This document shows positions 26,756 through 35,750 of a stretch of 64,000 nucleotides of DNA, one piece after another. The position numbers and the translations under genes are program-made. Position 1 is the first letter of the stretch. Every line of letters starts with the position of its first letter. The DNA is from Arenibacter catalasegens (GTDB lineage Bacteria; Bacteroidota; Bacteroidia; Flavobacteriales; Flavobacteriaceae). The stretch lies in the NCBI RefSeq assembly GCF_002909235.1, contig NZ_PHQQ01000028.1, positions 1 through 64,000 of the forward strand, written 5' to 3'. Below the pieces are notes generated by a model. The model did no database searches. It was not told the DNA's origin and worked only from the letters and a program-made list of their open reading frames with translations.

Positions 26756-29016
26756 CGACTTATTGGGGCTGTTAAGCAATGGTCCGGAATTCCAAATCCA
26801 TCTACTAAAACCTCAATATGTGGTCTGAACTCGGAGCTTAACCTTTCCACTCGTTGCCGTATTGCCTTAGATTTGGTCCCTCCCAAATATCCCTGTTCCA
26901 GAAACCAAGATGCATCTTCACGAATTTCTGATAATGCGAAGAGGCAACCTAATTTCAGGAATAGTTGTTTGTTCTTGCTGTCTTCGATGGTTTCCGTAAA
27001 CTGTAAAAAGGTATTATAGGCCAATTCACAGCTATAGGCCTTTCCCAGAGCCAATAAATGGGTCTGTACTTTTAAGAAAGCCTGATAGGATGGGACCCCT
27101 TTCTTAATGTAATCTCTGATTCGCATGGCTACGGAATAGGTTAATCTTCTAGTTCTGTAATCAAAGGCATGTTTGTGGAATTTTGGATTGTATAAATGTT
27201 CTTTGTCCACTTTGTTGGCATACATAGGATTTATGGTGACCAATTTATCGCTTATTTGAGTACCCAATAGTTTAAGTACGGCAGAAAATCCACCGCTGTT
27301 CAATTCTGAATTAAAATCGGACATGATACCCTTGGCGGCCAATTGTAAAAGCACTGTATTATCCCCTTCGAAGGTGGTAAATATATCCACATCTGCCTTT
27401 AGATCGGCTATTCTGTTTTCCAGTAGATACCCTTTTCCCCCACATGCTTCCCGGCATTCTTGAATGGTCTCGTTGGAGAACCAAGTTATTATGGCCTTTA
27501 GCCCGGCAACCTGGGTTTCTATTTTTCGTTTATCGGTGATACTTTCATCACTGTAGATTTTCATTAATGAATCCAATGTCACCTGATATACATAGGACTT
27601 GGCAATAGCCGGTGTAAGTCTAAGTTGATGGGATGGGTAGTCCATAATCAAATCCTCTTGAACTTTTACATTGTCGTTAAATTGCCTTCTGTGAAGGGCG
27701 TATTTCACGGCAATGGCTAGGGCCATTTTTGCACCGCTTAAAGCTCCCTTGGCCACACAGATCCGTCCTCCTACCAGGGTGCCCAGCATGGTGAAAAAGC
27801 GCTTGTTCGGGTTTTTTATTTCGGAATAATAACTGCCGTCCGGTTTAATGTCTCCGTATTTGTTTAAAAGATTTTCACGGGGGACCTTAACTTGGTCAAA
27901 CCAAATTTTCCCATTGTCAACACCATTGAGACCTAGTTTATGACCATTGTCTTCAATACGTACACCTGGCATTAAACGGTGTTCATTGTCCCTTATTGGT
28001 ACTATTATGGCATGGACTCCATGGTTTTGTCCTCCAACGATCAATTGGGCAAACACAGTGGCCATTGTGCCGTGTAACGCATTCCCAATATATTCCTTAT
28101 TGTCATTTTTGCCTGGCGTATGGATGGTGATGTTATCCTTATCCAAATTGTACGTTGCAGTCGTTTTTACACCTCTTACATTAGATCCATGACCTGTTTC
28201 TGTCATGGCAAAACATCCAAGCAACTTGGCTTTTCCGATTTCTGTTAAATAGAGGTCATGATGTTTTTTAGTGCCCAACTTCTCCACACTGCCTCCAAAT
28301 AGTCCAAACTGTACTCCAAACTTTACTGTAAGACTGCCGTCTACATACATCAGGTTTTCAAAAATTGAGGCATACAACAACATATTGTTTGTACCTCCAT
28401 AGGGCTCGGGGTAAGCAATGGCACCATAGCCTTCTTTGGCCAAATACTGTACCTGAGATAATACTTTCTCCCTAAAAATTTCTTTGTTCTTAATTACCTC
28501 CCAGGAGAAGATAGGATGCTTTAAGGTCTCTCTAAATTCATTTAGTTCATGGCTGAAATTACCCTTAAATAATTCATCTATTTCTCTTGGGTCATAATAA
28601 TCTGAGGTTTTTTCCGGCACTACTTCCACGTCAAATAAATGGTGGTAATGATTGGGTTGTATCCCTAGGTTTATTTCTATGGCCGACAAATTTTCATTGA
28701 AAACATGTGCTGATTCATTTTGAAGTATCAATTTCTTGCTAAAGGAGGTTAGGGGATGGTTATCGCCCTCCACTAATTTAACACCAGAATTGGATATGGT
28801 ATGCTGCCAAGACTTCATTTCCGCCGCACTTGGTGGATTAGCCGTGTTAAGCCAGTTGTTTAGGGTTTCCCTGTCATTATTGGAAAGGTGTTGGTCCTCT
28901 TCAATTATCTTCTTTACGACTGCAATTTCAGAAACTGTCAATAGGTCATCGGACCAGATTACAAAAAAGAAGGGTATATATTGTAGTATGCTGGTTGGAT
29001 ATTTGGTCTTTATCAT
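26752..29016 (-). CDS. Acyl-CoA oxidase/dehydrogenase family flavoprotein
   Basis: A 754-residue FAD enzyme that oxidises acyl-CoA at the alpha-beta bond. Size and domain order resemble eukaryote-type acyl-CoA oxidases more than the 380-residue dehydrogenases. The N-terminal helical domain spans about 50-250; a beta domain contains CFAMTETGHGSN (about 268-280); the C-terminal helices contain ECREACGGKGYL (about 513-524), where a Glu near this loop is the usual catalytic base; and an ACOX-like C-terminal domain runs about 580-754. Whether electrons pass to O2 or ETF cannot be decided. It stands alone on the minus strand. Confidence 0.85.
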   Translation of the reverse strand: MIKTKYPTSILQYIPFFFVIWSDDLLTVSEIAVVKKIIEEDQHLSNNDRETLNNWLNTANPPSAAEMKSWQHTISNSGVKLVEGDNHPLTSFSKKLILQNESAHVFNENLSAIEINLGIQPNHYHHLFDVEVVPEKTSDYYDPREIDELFKGNFSHELNEFRETLKHPIFSWEVIKNKEIFREKVLSQVQYLAKEGYGAIAYPEPYGGTNNMLLYASIFENLMYVDGSLTVKFGVQFGLFGGSVEKLGTKKHHDLYLTEIGKAKLLGCFAMTETGHGSNVRGVKTTATYNLDKDNITIHTPGKNDNKEYIGNALHGTMATVFAQLIVGGQNHGVHAIIVPIRDNEHRLMPGVRIEDNGHKLGLNGVDNGKIWFDQVKVPRENLLNKYGDIKPDGSYYSEIKNPNKRFFTMLGTLVGGRICVAKGALSGAKMALAIAVKYALHRRQFNDNVKVQEDLIMDYPSHQLRLTPAIAKSYVYQVTLDSLMKIYSDESITDKRKIETQVAGLKAIITWFSNETIQECREACGGKGYLLENRIADLKADVDIFTTFEGDNTVLLQLAAKGIMSDFNSELNSGGFSAVLKLLGTQISDKLVTINPMYANKVDKEHLYNPKFHKHAFDYRTRRLTYSVAMRIRDYIKKGVPSYQAFLKVQTHLLALGKAYSCELAYNTFLQFTETIEDSKNKQLFLKLGCLFALSEIREDASWFLEQGYLGGTKSKAIRQRVERLSSEFRPHIEVLVDGFGIPDHCLTAPISR

Positions 29017-29153
29017 ACTATGAATTTACATTATTTTTTATTCAATTTTCATATACCCTACAGGATTATGAAAAATTTGGGAATCGATTTAAGCAGGGGG
29101 GATACCTCAATTCTTAAAATTTGGTTTCATTTAAAAACTATCTCTATTTCCAC

Positions 29154-29161
29154 TATCTTTG
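29154..29161 (+). promoter_or_regulatory. -7 box of ruvB
   Basis: TATCTTTG matches TAnnTTTG and lies 8 bp before the chosen ruvB start codon, implying a very short or absent leader. It argues against the in-frame upstream start at 29121. The TTG element is not clear. Confidence 0.45.
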
Positions 29162-29168
29162 TTGGTGT

Positions 29169-30191
29169 ATGAATGAGAACCTAGATCCAACAGCCAATAA
29201 TTTTTCCAACGAAGAAGTTGATATTGAAAGGGCGTTACGTCCCATTTCATTTGACGATTTTACAGGGCAAGAACAAGTGCTGGAGAATCTGAAGATATTT
29301 GTGCAGGCTGCCAATTTGAGAGGAGAAGCCTTAGATCATACTTTGTTCCATGGCCCTCCAGGTCTAGGAAAAACAACCTTGGCCCATATCTTGGCGAATG
29401 AATTGGGGGTGGGGATTAAAATGACCTCCGGTCCTGTTTTGGATAAGCCAGGAGATCTGGCCGGATTATTGACCAATTTGGATGAACGGGATGTATTGTT
29501 TATTGATGAGATCCATAGATTAAGTCCAATTGTAGAAGAGTATCTGTATTCAGCTATGGAGGATTATAAAATCGACATAATGATAGAATCTGGTCCCAAT
29601 GCCAGATCGGTTCAGATTAATCTGAACCCTTTTACCTTGATTGGCGCTACTACTCGCTCTGGTTTGTTAACGGCCCCTATGAGGGCACGTTTTGGGATTC
29701 AGAGTAGACTGCAATATTATTCTACTGAATTGCTTTCAACTATAGTGGAACGAAGTGCCGAAATTCTGAAAACACCAATTACCCAACAAGCGGCCATTGA
29801 AATAGCAGGAAGAAGTAGGGGAACTCCCAGAATATGTAATGCCCTTTTAAGAAGGGTCCGCGATTTTGCCCAAATTAAAGGAAATGGAAAAATCGACATA
29901 GAGATTTCGCAATTTAGCCTCAAGGCGTTAAATGTAGATGCCCACGGATTGGATGAAATGGATAATAAGATTTTGACTACTATTATAGATAAGTTTAAAG
30001 GAGGGCCTGTAGGAATATCAACTTTGGCAACTGCTGTGTCCGAAAGTGCCGAAACCATAGAGGAGGTATATGAACCCTTTTTAATACAACAAGGGTTTAT
30101 AATGCGTACTCCTCGAGGTAGAGAGGTAACGGAATTGGCTTATAGGCATTTGGGGAGAATAAAGGGCGCAATCCAAGGGGGTCTTTTTTGA
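29169..30191 (+). CDS. ruvB: Holliday junction branch migration ATPase RuvB
   Basis: A 340-residue AAA+ motor that drives Holliday junction migration with RuvA (encoded at 48590-49171). Walker [13 protein letters not shown] (GPPGLGKT at 62-69), Walker [12 protein letters not shown], sensor 1 [11 protein letters not shown] and the C-terminal winged helix (about 260-340, ending in [20 protein letters not shown]) are all present. The ATG at 29169 gives the usual family N-terminus MNENLDP; the longer frame from 29121 adds 16 residues that overlap the promoter box. Confidence 0.95.
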   Translation: MNENLDPTANNFSNEEVDIERALRPISFDDFTGQEQVLENLKIFVQAANLRGEALDHTLFHGPPGLGKTTLAHILANELGVGIKMTSGPVLDKPGDLAGLLTNLDERDVLFIDEIHRLSPIVEEYLYSAMEDYKIDIMIESGPNARSVQINLNPFTLIGATTRSGLLTAPMRARFGIQSRLQYYSTELLSTIVERSAEILKTPITQQAAIEIAGRSRGTPRICNALLRRVRDFAQIKGNGKIDIEISQFSLKALNVDAHGLDEMDNKILTTIIDKFKGGPVGISTLATAVSESAETIEEVYEPFLIQQGFIMRTPRGREVTELAYRHLGRIKGAIQGGLF

Positions 30192-30244
30192 TTAGGTCAC
30201 AGCCTGCTAAAAATCTATGTTCCCTATCGGAAATCCCATTTTAA

Positions 30245-31405
30245 ATGAACAATTTGAAGTTAGTTTCTAGGTTCCAAGTCTTAAAAAATGCAAGGAGAAT
30301 CCTAAAAAATCCTTTACCCTTTCATCATGAAAATTTTGAGGCCCATGGGGATAGTTTTAAAGTGCAATTGAGTACAAAGGAAATAGTTCTTTTTACTAGA
30401 AGCCCGGGTTTAATAAAATACATACTTCAAAAACAGCATAAGAATTTTGAAAAATCCCCGTTGCAAACTGTGGATTTGGCCAAGTATATTGGTCATGGTA
30501 TTTTAACATCTAATGGAGAGCATTGGAGGACCCACAGGCGAATGGTGCAACCCGCCTTTCATAAGAAAAAACTCCATAATTTAATGGGGGTCATTAGAAA
30601 GGCCATAATTACGGAACTAAAGCGAATAAAACCCAATAGTGAACAGGATGTTTTTCCACTTATGGGCGATCTTGCATTTCAGGTGGTGGCAAAGGCACTT
30701 TTTAGTAGTTCGGACATTAGGGAAAGAATGGCACGCTTAAAGCAAATAACGGAGGCCAATCAACGTATGTTGATAAGAGAAATGCGGCAGCCTTACCTAA
30801 AATGGTGGTACAACTTTAATGGTAAGATAGACCGACACTTAAAAATGGCCGCAGAAGGCAAGCAGCTGCTTTTGGAAATTATTGAAGAACGTAGAAAATC
30901 TGGATTCGAGATAGACGACTTACTGGATATGTTGCTTAAAGCACAATATGAGGACGGCTCGCCTATGTCCGATGGGCAATTGTTGGATGAAGTATTGATT
31001 CTTTTTACTGCTGGGCATGAAACCACGGCAAACGCTCTAAGTTTTACGCTTTTTCTTTTGGCCAAGCATCCAGAAATTCAGGAACAAGTTTATGACGAGG
31101 TTTCCAAGGTAAATCTAGGAGATGCCAATGTTGACCTTATGCAAGAGGTTATGCAGCTTCATTGTGTTAATCATTGTGTCGAGGAGGCGTTAAGATTATA
31201 TCCACCAGCCTATGTTATTGATAGGATTGCCACGGAAGACGAGTCTTTTGAGGGAATCGTTCTGCCCAAAGATAGCATGGTACTTATGTCCATTTATGAA
31301 TTACATCGCTATAATGATTTTTGGGAAAAGCCATCTGAGTTTATTCCCAGCCGTTTTAGAGGTATGGATAAAAAGGATTATGGGGACTATTATTATCCGT
31401 TTGGG
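30245..31405 (+). pseudogene. Cytochrome P450, 5' part (interrupted gene)
   Basis: The first 387 codons of a cytochrome P450 that would have been 443 residues long; the last 56 codons are at 44918-45088. Present here: the I-helix oxygen-activation motif AGHETT (256-261), the K-helix ExxR (Glu314-Arg317 in EEALRLYPP) and the PSEFIPSRF segment. The haem loop stops after YYYPFG, so the cysteine that ligates haem is missing. Its position between ruvB and queG and the clean joining of the two halves show that the gene was intact before the insertion. As it stands it cannot bind haem in the normal way. Confidence 0.93.
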
Positions 31406-32203
31406 CTTGAACACAAAGGGTACAATAATGTGGTCAATGGTACTGAATACAACTATAAAACGTACCAAGGTCAAGAAATCTCGAAAGAGCTCGGTTACAA
31501 TATGCTTGAATTTAAGTATAGGCATTATGACCCTGCAATTGCTAGATTTGTTGCTGTTGACCCTTTAGCTAGTAAATATCCTTATAACTCTACATATGCT
31601 TTTCAGGAAAATAAACTTGGTTTAGGTGTTGAACTTGAGGGATTAGAACTTGTATATAGAAAAGGAACTGACCCAAAGTTTAAAACACAATTTGCTAAAA
31701 CTGTTAAGTTTATGAACAGTAAAGGCACTTCTGGGAAAATGGCAGTATTGAATGAATCAGGAAGAACCGAATTAGTTGATAACACAGGAAAAGGGTCTTT
31801 TTATAGACCAAGTGAGGGAGCAATTTACTTTGACCCAACGGCAGCAGTTGAGACAGATGAAGGACATATTTTATCTCCTGCTACTGTATTAGACCACGAA
31901 ATTGACCACGCTTTACAGGATAAAGAAAATCCAGGTCAGTTTAAAAATGATATTGACCCAATTGAAGGTTATGACCCTGCGTATGACACTAAAGAAGAGA
32001 AAAGAGTTATAACAACTTCAGAACAAGTAACGGCTAAAAAGCACGGCGAAATAAATAAAGGAGAAGTCACAAGGACTAATCACAATGGAACAGTAATGGA
32101 TGTTACCGACCCTACGTCAACTAAAAATGCTACTCAAAGAGCAAATCAATTAGAAGAAGTAATAATAACTGTTCCTAAAAAGAAAGAAAATGGGCAGAAC
32201 TAA
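30245..32203 (+). CDS. In-frame P450::Rhs-tip chimeric ORF
   Basis: A 652-residue open frame in which P450 residues 1-387 run without a break into an Rhs core and tip. After the shared YYPFG comes LEHKGYNNVV, then the Rhs-associated core (YRHYDPAIARFVAVDPLASK and AFQENKLGLG) and a variable tip with SPATVLDHEIDHALQ: HEIDH at 551-555 is an HExxH zinc-protease motif, with acidic candidates for the third ligand in TKEEKRVITTSEQ. The P450 half lacks its haem ligand and the Rhs half lacks its normal N-terminal shell and export signals, so the product is probably non-functional as either, unless the tip is active in the cytosol. The P450 promoter now reads into the element's toxin and lipoprotein genes. 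Confidence 0.85.
   Translation: MNNLKLVSRFQVLKNARRILKNPLPFHHENFEAHGDSFKVQLSTKEIVLFTRSPGLIKYILQKQHKNFEKSPLQTVDLAKYIGHGILTSNGEHWRTHRRMVQPAFHKKKLHNLMGVIRKAIITELKRIKPNSEQDVFPLMGDLAFQVVAKALFSSSDIRERMARLKQITEANQRMLIREMRQPYLKWWYNFNGKIDRHLKMAAEGKQLLLEIIEERRKSGFEIDDLLDMLLKAQYEDGSPMSDGQLLDEVLILFTAGHETTANALSFTLFLLAKHPEIQEQVYDEVSKVNLGDANVDLMQEVMQLHCVNHCVEEALRLYPPAYVIDRIATEDESFEGIVLPKDSMVLMSIYELHRYNDFWEKPSEFIPSRFRGMDKKDYGDYYYPFGLEHKGYNNVVNGTEYNYKTYQGQEISKELGYNMLEFKYRHYDPAIARFVAVDPLASKYPYNSTYAFQENKLGLGVELEGLELVYRKGTDPKFKTQFAKTVKFMNSKGTSGKMAVLNESGRTELVDNTGKGSFYRPSEGAIYFDPTAAVETDEGHILSPATVLDHEIDHALQDKENPGQFKNDIDPIEGYDPAYDTKEEKRVITTSEQVTAKKHGEINKGEVTRTNHNGTVMDVTDPTSTKNATQRANQLEEVIITVPKKKENGQN
31391..31405 (+). 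other. Left attachment junction (attL)
   Basis: TATTATCCGTTTGGG encodes YYPFG. P450 sequence lies to the left and element sequence to the right. It differs from the two other core copies only by G at 31399 (A in the others), so the exchange took place to the right of that base, in TTTGGG (31400-31405). Confidence 0.88.
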
Positions 32204-32648
32204 AAAAAATAAAATAGGAATATTGTTTTTTGCTGTACTGATAATTACTTTAGCCTGTAACAATGCGAAAAATAAAGATACCGCAAAAATAATAAGTAAA
32301 GAAGATAATGTTATTGAGCTAATAATATTATATGAAAATTTGACTACTCAAACTTTTACACGTGTTGCCTGTAATGAATTAGAGCAAATATTTGATAAAG
32401 TTTTGAAGAAAAAGATACTTAAAGACAAGAGTAGTATAAGTGAAATTACTGAATCAATTGATAGAACCGTACGACAAGGAAACTATACAGAGAATATTGA
32501 TGTACGATTTAAAATGATATTGATTTATCAATCTAAAAAAAGTGATACCATTTGTGGTAACGGAAGTGTAATTAGTGTAAAGAACAAAAATTACAGGATT
32601 GATAAAGATTTTACAAATCTCTTAAAAAATTTAACCGATACGGAATAA
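32190..32648 (+). CDS. Small lipoprotein, candidate immunity protein (copy 1)
   Basis: A 152-residue protein with a lipoprotein signal (GILFFAVLIITLAC, Cys23) and no family that I recognise. Its ATG lies inside the last codons of the Rhs-tip ORF (14-bp overlap), the tight toxin-then-immunity arrangement seen in polymorphic toxin loci. A terminator follows directly, making a closed two-gene unit. Periplasmic anchoring would fit neutralisation of a metallopeptidase acting in the envelope. The immunity role is inferred from position only. Confidence 0.65.
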   Translation: MGRTKKNKIGILFFAVLIITLACNNAKNKDTAKIISKEDNVIELIILYENLTTQTFTRVACNELEQIFDKVLKKKILKDKSSISEITESIDRTVRQGNYTENIDVRFKMILIYQSKKSDTICGNGSVISVKNKNYRIDKDFTNLLKNLTDTE

Positions 32649-32657
32649 GTAACATAA

Positions 32658-32684
32658 GACCACCTTTAACGAGGTGGTTTTTTT
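32658..32684 (+). terminator. Terminator of the tip/lipoprotein unit (copy 1)
   Basis: ACCACCT (32659-32665) pairs with AGGTGGT (32672-32678) and is followed by a T-run. It separates this unit from the convergent XRE gene. Confidence 0.85.
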
Positions 32685-32689
32685 ATGCT

Positions 32690-33055
32690 CTAAAGTGAAG
32701 CTACATTTTTATTAAAGAAATCCTTAAACTTTTTAGAGGTCAGCATTTTATCAATCATCTTAAAGATAATGGCTCTATCATCAGTATCAAGTTCAGAAAT
32801 CAAACGCAACTGTTCTTGTGCTTGCTTATCTTCTATAACAACTTCTTTAGGCAAACCATCATTAAGGTTAATCACTTGGTCAACCTTAATATTATAAAAC
32901 TCTGCAAGTCGCTGTAACTCTTTTACAGAAATCTCACGATTACCATTCTCAATCTTATTGTAGTTGGAATAACCAATATCAAGAGCGTTAGCAACTTCTT
33001 TTTGTCGAAGCTCTTTATCTTCTCTTAATTTTTTAATGTTATCAGCTAAACTCAT
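32690..33055 (-). CDS. XRE-family HTH regulator (copy 1)
   Basis: A 121-residue cytosolic DNA-binding protein. Residues about 6-62 are a helix-turn-helix of the Cro/CI-XRE type (LADNIKKLREDKELRQKEVA, then IGYSNYNKIENGNREIS). The C-terminal half is helical (ELDTDDRAIIFKMIDKMLTS). I chose the ATG complementing 33053-33055; the frame stays open to 33223, but that extension is a hydrophobic, non-homologous stretch over the intergenic promoter region. It is divergent from the ATPase-recombinase genes across 142 bp and is the likely repressor of element activity. Confidence 0.85.
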   Translation of the reverse strand: MSLADNIKKLREDKELRQKEVANALDIGYSNYNKIENGNREISVKELQRLAEFYNIKVDQVINLNDGLPKEVVIEDKQAQEQLRLISELDTDDRAIIFKMIDKMLTSKKFKDFFNKNVASL

Positions 33056-33134
33056 ATAAATCTGTATTAGAAGTTGTAAAAGTAGCGAAAAACGATATAA
33101 ATATGAAATATTAGTGAAATAGTAAATTATTAAT

Positions 33135-33183
33135 GTTCGATAAAAGAAATATAATTGTATTTTTGAAGTATCGAAAATCGAAT
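33135..33183. promoter_or_regulatory. Divergent control region with ATCGAA repeats (copy 1)
   Basis: TATTTTTG at 33158-33165 matches the -7 box for the ATPase operon. It is bracketed by TTCGAT (33136-33141) on the left and two ATCGAA copies (33170-33175 and 33177-33182) on the right, which are mutual inverted or direct repeats and fit an operator for the neighbouring XRE protein. The same arrangement is at 39891-39939 in copy 2. Confidence 0.5.
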
Positions 33184-33197
33184 AAAATAGTTTTACT

Positions 33198-34724
33198 ATG
33201 CTCAACACAACTAATCCAAACAACTACGAATACACTACAAAATATCTTGAAATCCACATTCTGGGAGGAATCAAAATCAACAAGTTAGAGAGTTTACGAA
33301 TAACCATAAGCGTACAGAAACCAAAAGAGTATAATGTTTTAAGGCACTCAATAGATTTATACAACGATAACCAAATAGAAAAGTTTACTCGAAAGATTGC
33401 AGAACGCTTGGAAATTGGAACAAGTGTAGCACGTAGAACGTTACAAGATTTAACCAGAGAATTAGAGAATTACAGATTTTTATTGATTGAAGAATACGAG
33501 AAACAGCACCAACCCTATTTTAAGGAACTCACAGGAACAGAGGAAAAACAAGCCATTACATTTTTAAAGAAACCCAATCTACTAAAGCGAACCAATGAAC
33601 TTATAGGAAAGTCTGGAGTAATCGGAGAAGAACACAACAGACAAACGATGTTTTTAATCTTCACGAGCAGAAAGACAAATAATCCATTGCATTGCATCAG
33701 CTTGGGAAGTTCCGGAGTTGGCAAGACGCATTTACAAAGTAAAGTATCGGAACTTATCCCGGAAGAAGACAAAATCGAAATCACGGTCTTATCTGCCAAC
33801 GCTTTTTATTACTTCAACAGAACAGAATTACAACACAAACTTATTTTAATAGAAGATTTAGACGGAGCGGAAAGCGTACTCTATCCACTTCGGGAACTGC
33901 AATCTAAAAAACGCATTACAAAAACAGTCGTGCATAAAGACACCAAAGGAACGACCAAAACCATACATCTAACGGTTGAAGGTCCTGTAAGTGTTGCAGG
34001 TTGCACCACTCGCGAAAGTATTTACGAAGATAACTCAAATAGAAACTTCCTTTTGTATATCGATGAAAGCGAAGAACAAGACCAAAAAATAATGGATTAC
34101 CAGCGGAGAGCCTCCGCAGGCAAATTAAATGAGCAGGACGAAACCCAATCAAGAGAATTACTAAAAAACGTACAGCGAATTTTAAAGCCAATAAAAGTAA
34201 TCAATCCTTTTGCAGAATATCTGGAACTGCCGAAATCAGTTTTTAAACCAAGACGAACCAACTCACACTATTTACAATTTATTGAAGTCGTTACATTTTA
34301 CAAGCAATACCAAAGGGAAAAGCAATACGATACCGAAACAGGAGAAGAATTTATAGAAACCACGATTGAGGATATTGAAGAAGCCAACGAGCTTATACAA
34401 GAGGTTTTACTACGAAAAAGTGATTTACTCAATGGAGCTTGCAGACAATTTTTTGAAAGCCTCAAGGCTTATTTAACAAAAGAGAATCAGACAACTTTTA
34501 CGAATGCTGAAATCCGTAGAGTTTTACGAGTAAATCCAAGCAACCAAAAACGATATATGTTGCAATTACAATTAGCGGAACTCATACAGAAAGCCAAAGG
34601 AAATAAGCGAAAAGGTTATGTATATGAAATCGTAAACTATGATGATTACGAAACCACGAACAAGCAAATAAAAGACCTATTGCAGAGCATTATCAATAGG
34701 TTAAGAAGTTCAAATGGTTCATAA
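33198..34724 (+). CDS. P-loop ATPase with flanking helix-turn-helix segments (copy 1)
   Basis: A 508-residue protein that I cannot place in a named family. A central P-loop NTPase domain is clear: Walker A GSSGVGKT (170-177), Walker B LILIEDLD (215-222) and a later SVAGCTTRES/NRNFLLYIDES pair that could hold the sensor and Arg finger. Before it, residues 60-92 resemble a helix-turn-helix (IAERLEIGTSVARRTLQDLT). Near the C-terminus (about 445-490) FTNAEIRRVLRVNPSNQKRY resembles a winged helix. Primase/helicase-like or DnaC/IstB-like proteins in Bacteroidota elements have this general shape. It lies 90 bp before two recombinases and is probably co-transcribed with them, suggesting a role in element excision, replication or target handling. 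Confidence 0.7.
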   Translation: MLNTTNPNNYEYTTKYLEIHILGGIKINKLESLRITISVQKPKEYNVLRHSIDLYNDNQIEKFTRKIAERLEIGTSVARRTLQDLTRELENYRFLLIEEYEKQHQPYFKELTGTEEKQAITFLKKPNLLKRTNELIGKSGVIGEEHNRQTMFLIFTSRKTNNPLHCISLGSSGVGKTHLQSKVSELIPEEDKIEITVLSANAFYYFNRTELQHKLILIEDLDGAESVLYPLRELQSKKRITKTVVHKDTKGTTKTIHLTVEGPVSVAGCTTRESIYEDNSNRNFLLYIDESEEQDQKIMDYQRRASAGKLNEQDETQSRELLKNVQRILKPIKVINPFAEYLELPKSVFKPRRTNSHYLQFIEVVTFYKQYQREKQYDTETGEEFIETTIEDIEEANELIQEVLLRKSDLLNGACRQFFESLKAYLTKENQTTFTNAEIRRVLRVNPSNQKRYMLQLQLAELIQKAKGNKRKGYVYEIVNYDDYETTNKQIKDLLQSIINRLRSSNGS

Positions 34725-34814
34725 TAGTTCAATCAGTAAAATGGACTAATAACATAACTGAAAATCAACAACTTAAATAAGTAGTTCACAAAATCCCAAA
34801 AAACACATACCGAA

Positions 34815-35750
34815 GTGAAAAAATTAAAGCTACAAAACGAGGTATTTAAAATGTTCGTTGCCAATTATAAAGAATGGTTGGACATCTTGGGTTATGCAGA
34901 AAGTACAGTCTATCAATTACCAAATCATTTACAAGAGTTCTTTTATTATGTTGAAAAGCAGAACATCAAAAAGCTAACAGACATCACGCCAAAAACAATA
35001 AAGGAATATTACAGCGAACTGAAGGAAAGAGCCAACGAACGAACAAGCGGAAGTTTAAGTAAAAGCTATCTCAACAAACACCAACAAGCTCTAAAAAAGT
35101 TCAAGGAATATTTACAGAACCACAACTATAACGACTTTAATGTTCATCTAAAAAGCGAAACCAATCCAACAGAAGAAAAGATAAATATATTGACCCAAGA
35201 CGAAATAAAGGAACTCTTTGAAGCAACAGAATTAAGTCATACAGAAAGTCGATTTAGATTAAGAGATAAAGCCATTTTAGCAATATTATATAGTTGTGGA
35301 TTACGAAGAAATGAAGCAGTACATCTGGATTTAAGCGACATCTATTTTGATAAGGAAAGAGTATTTGTTAGAAAAGGGAAAAATTACAAAGAACGATTTA
35401 TACCAATCAACAGAAAGAATGCAGAAATATTGGAAGATTACATTTTTGAAGCTCGACCAGAATTTTATCAATCCAATTTAAGTGAAGCTTTGTTTATCAA
35501 TAAGAACGGAACACGAATGCAAGGAATGAGTTTTGCCAATCGATTAAAAGTAATTGTAATAGCTACGAATAATAAAAATATAGAAGAAAAACATATTACA
35601 CTTCACATTTTAAGACACTCAATAGCAACACATTTATTACAGCGAGAAGTACCATTAGAAAGCATCAAAACCTTTTTAGGACATAGCAGTTTAGAAAGCA
35701 CTCAAATCTATACACACTTACTTAAAACACTTGAAGATGAAACCATATAG
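34815..35750 (+). CDS. Tyrosine recombinase 1 (copy 1)
   Basis: A 311-residue Xer-like tyrosine recombinase. The N-terminal SAM-like DNA-binding domain spans about 10-110 and the catalytic domain about 125-311. All catalytic residues are present: Arg164 in CGLRRNEAVHL, the hairpin Lys187 in RKGKN, HILRH with His264 and Arg267, His290 in FLGHSSLESTQIYTH and the nucleophile Tyr299. The start is GTG at 34815. Its stop codon overlaps the start of the second recombinase, so the pair is translated together. It is the best candidate for strand exchange at the YYPFG core. Confidence 0.93.
   Translation: MKKLKLQNEVFKMFVANYKEWLDILGYAESTVYQLPNHLQEFFYYVEKQNIKKLTDITPKTIKEYYSELKERANERTSGSLSKSYLNKHQQALKKFKEYLQNHNYNDFNVHLKSETNPTEEKINILTQDEIKELFEATELSHTESRFRLRDKAILAILYSCGLRRNEAVHLDLSDIYFDKERVFVRKGKNYKERFIPINRKNAEILEDYIFEARPEFYQSNLSEALFINKNGTRMQGMSFANRLKVIVIATNNKNIEEKHITLHILRHSIATHLLQREVPLESIKTFLGHSSLESTQIYTHLLKTLEDETI

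Noticed and set aside
29121-29168. Upstream start for RuvB
   Set aside because: It overlaps the TATCTTTG promoter box and adds 16 residues not expected in RuvB.
33056-33223. N-terminal extension of the XRE protein
   Set aside because: The extension is hydrophobic, lies over the divergent promoter, and the HTH begins directly at the inner ATG.
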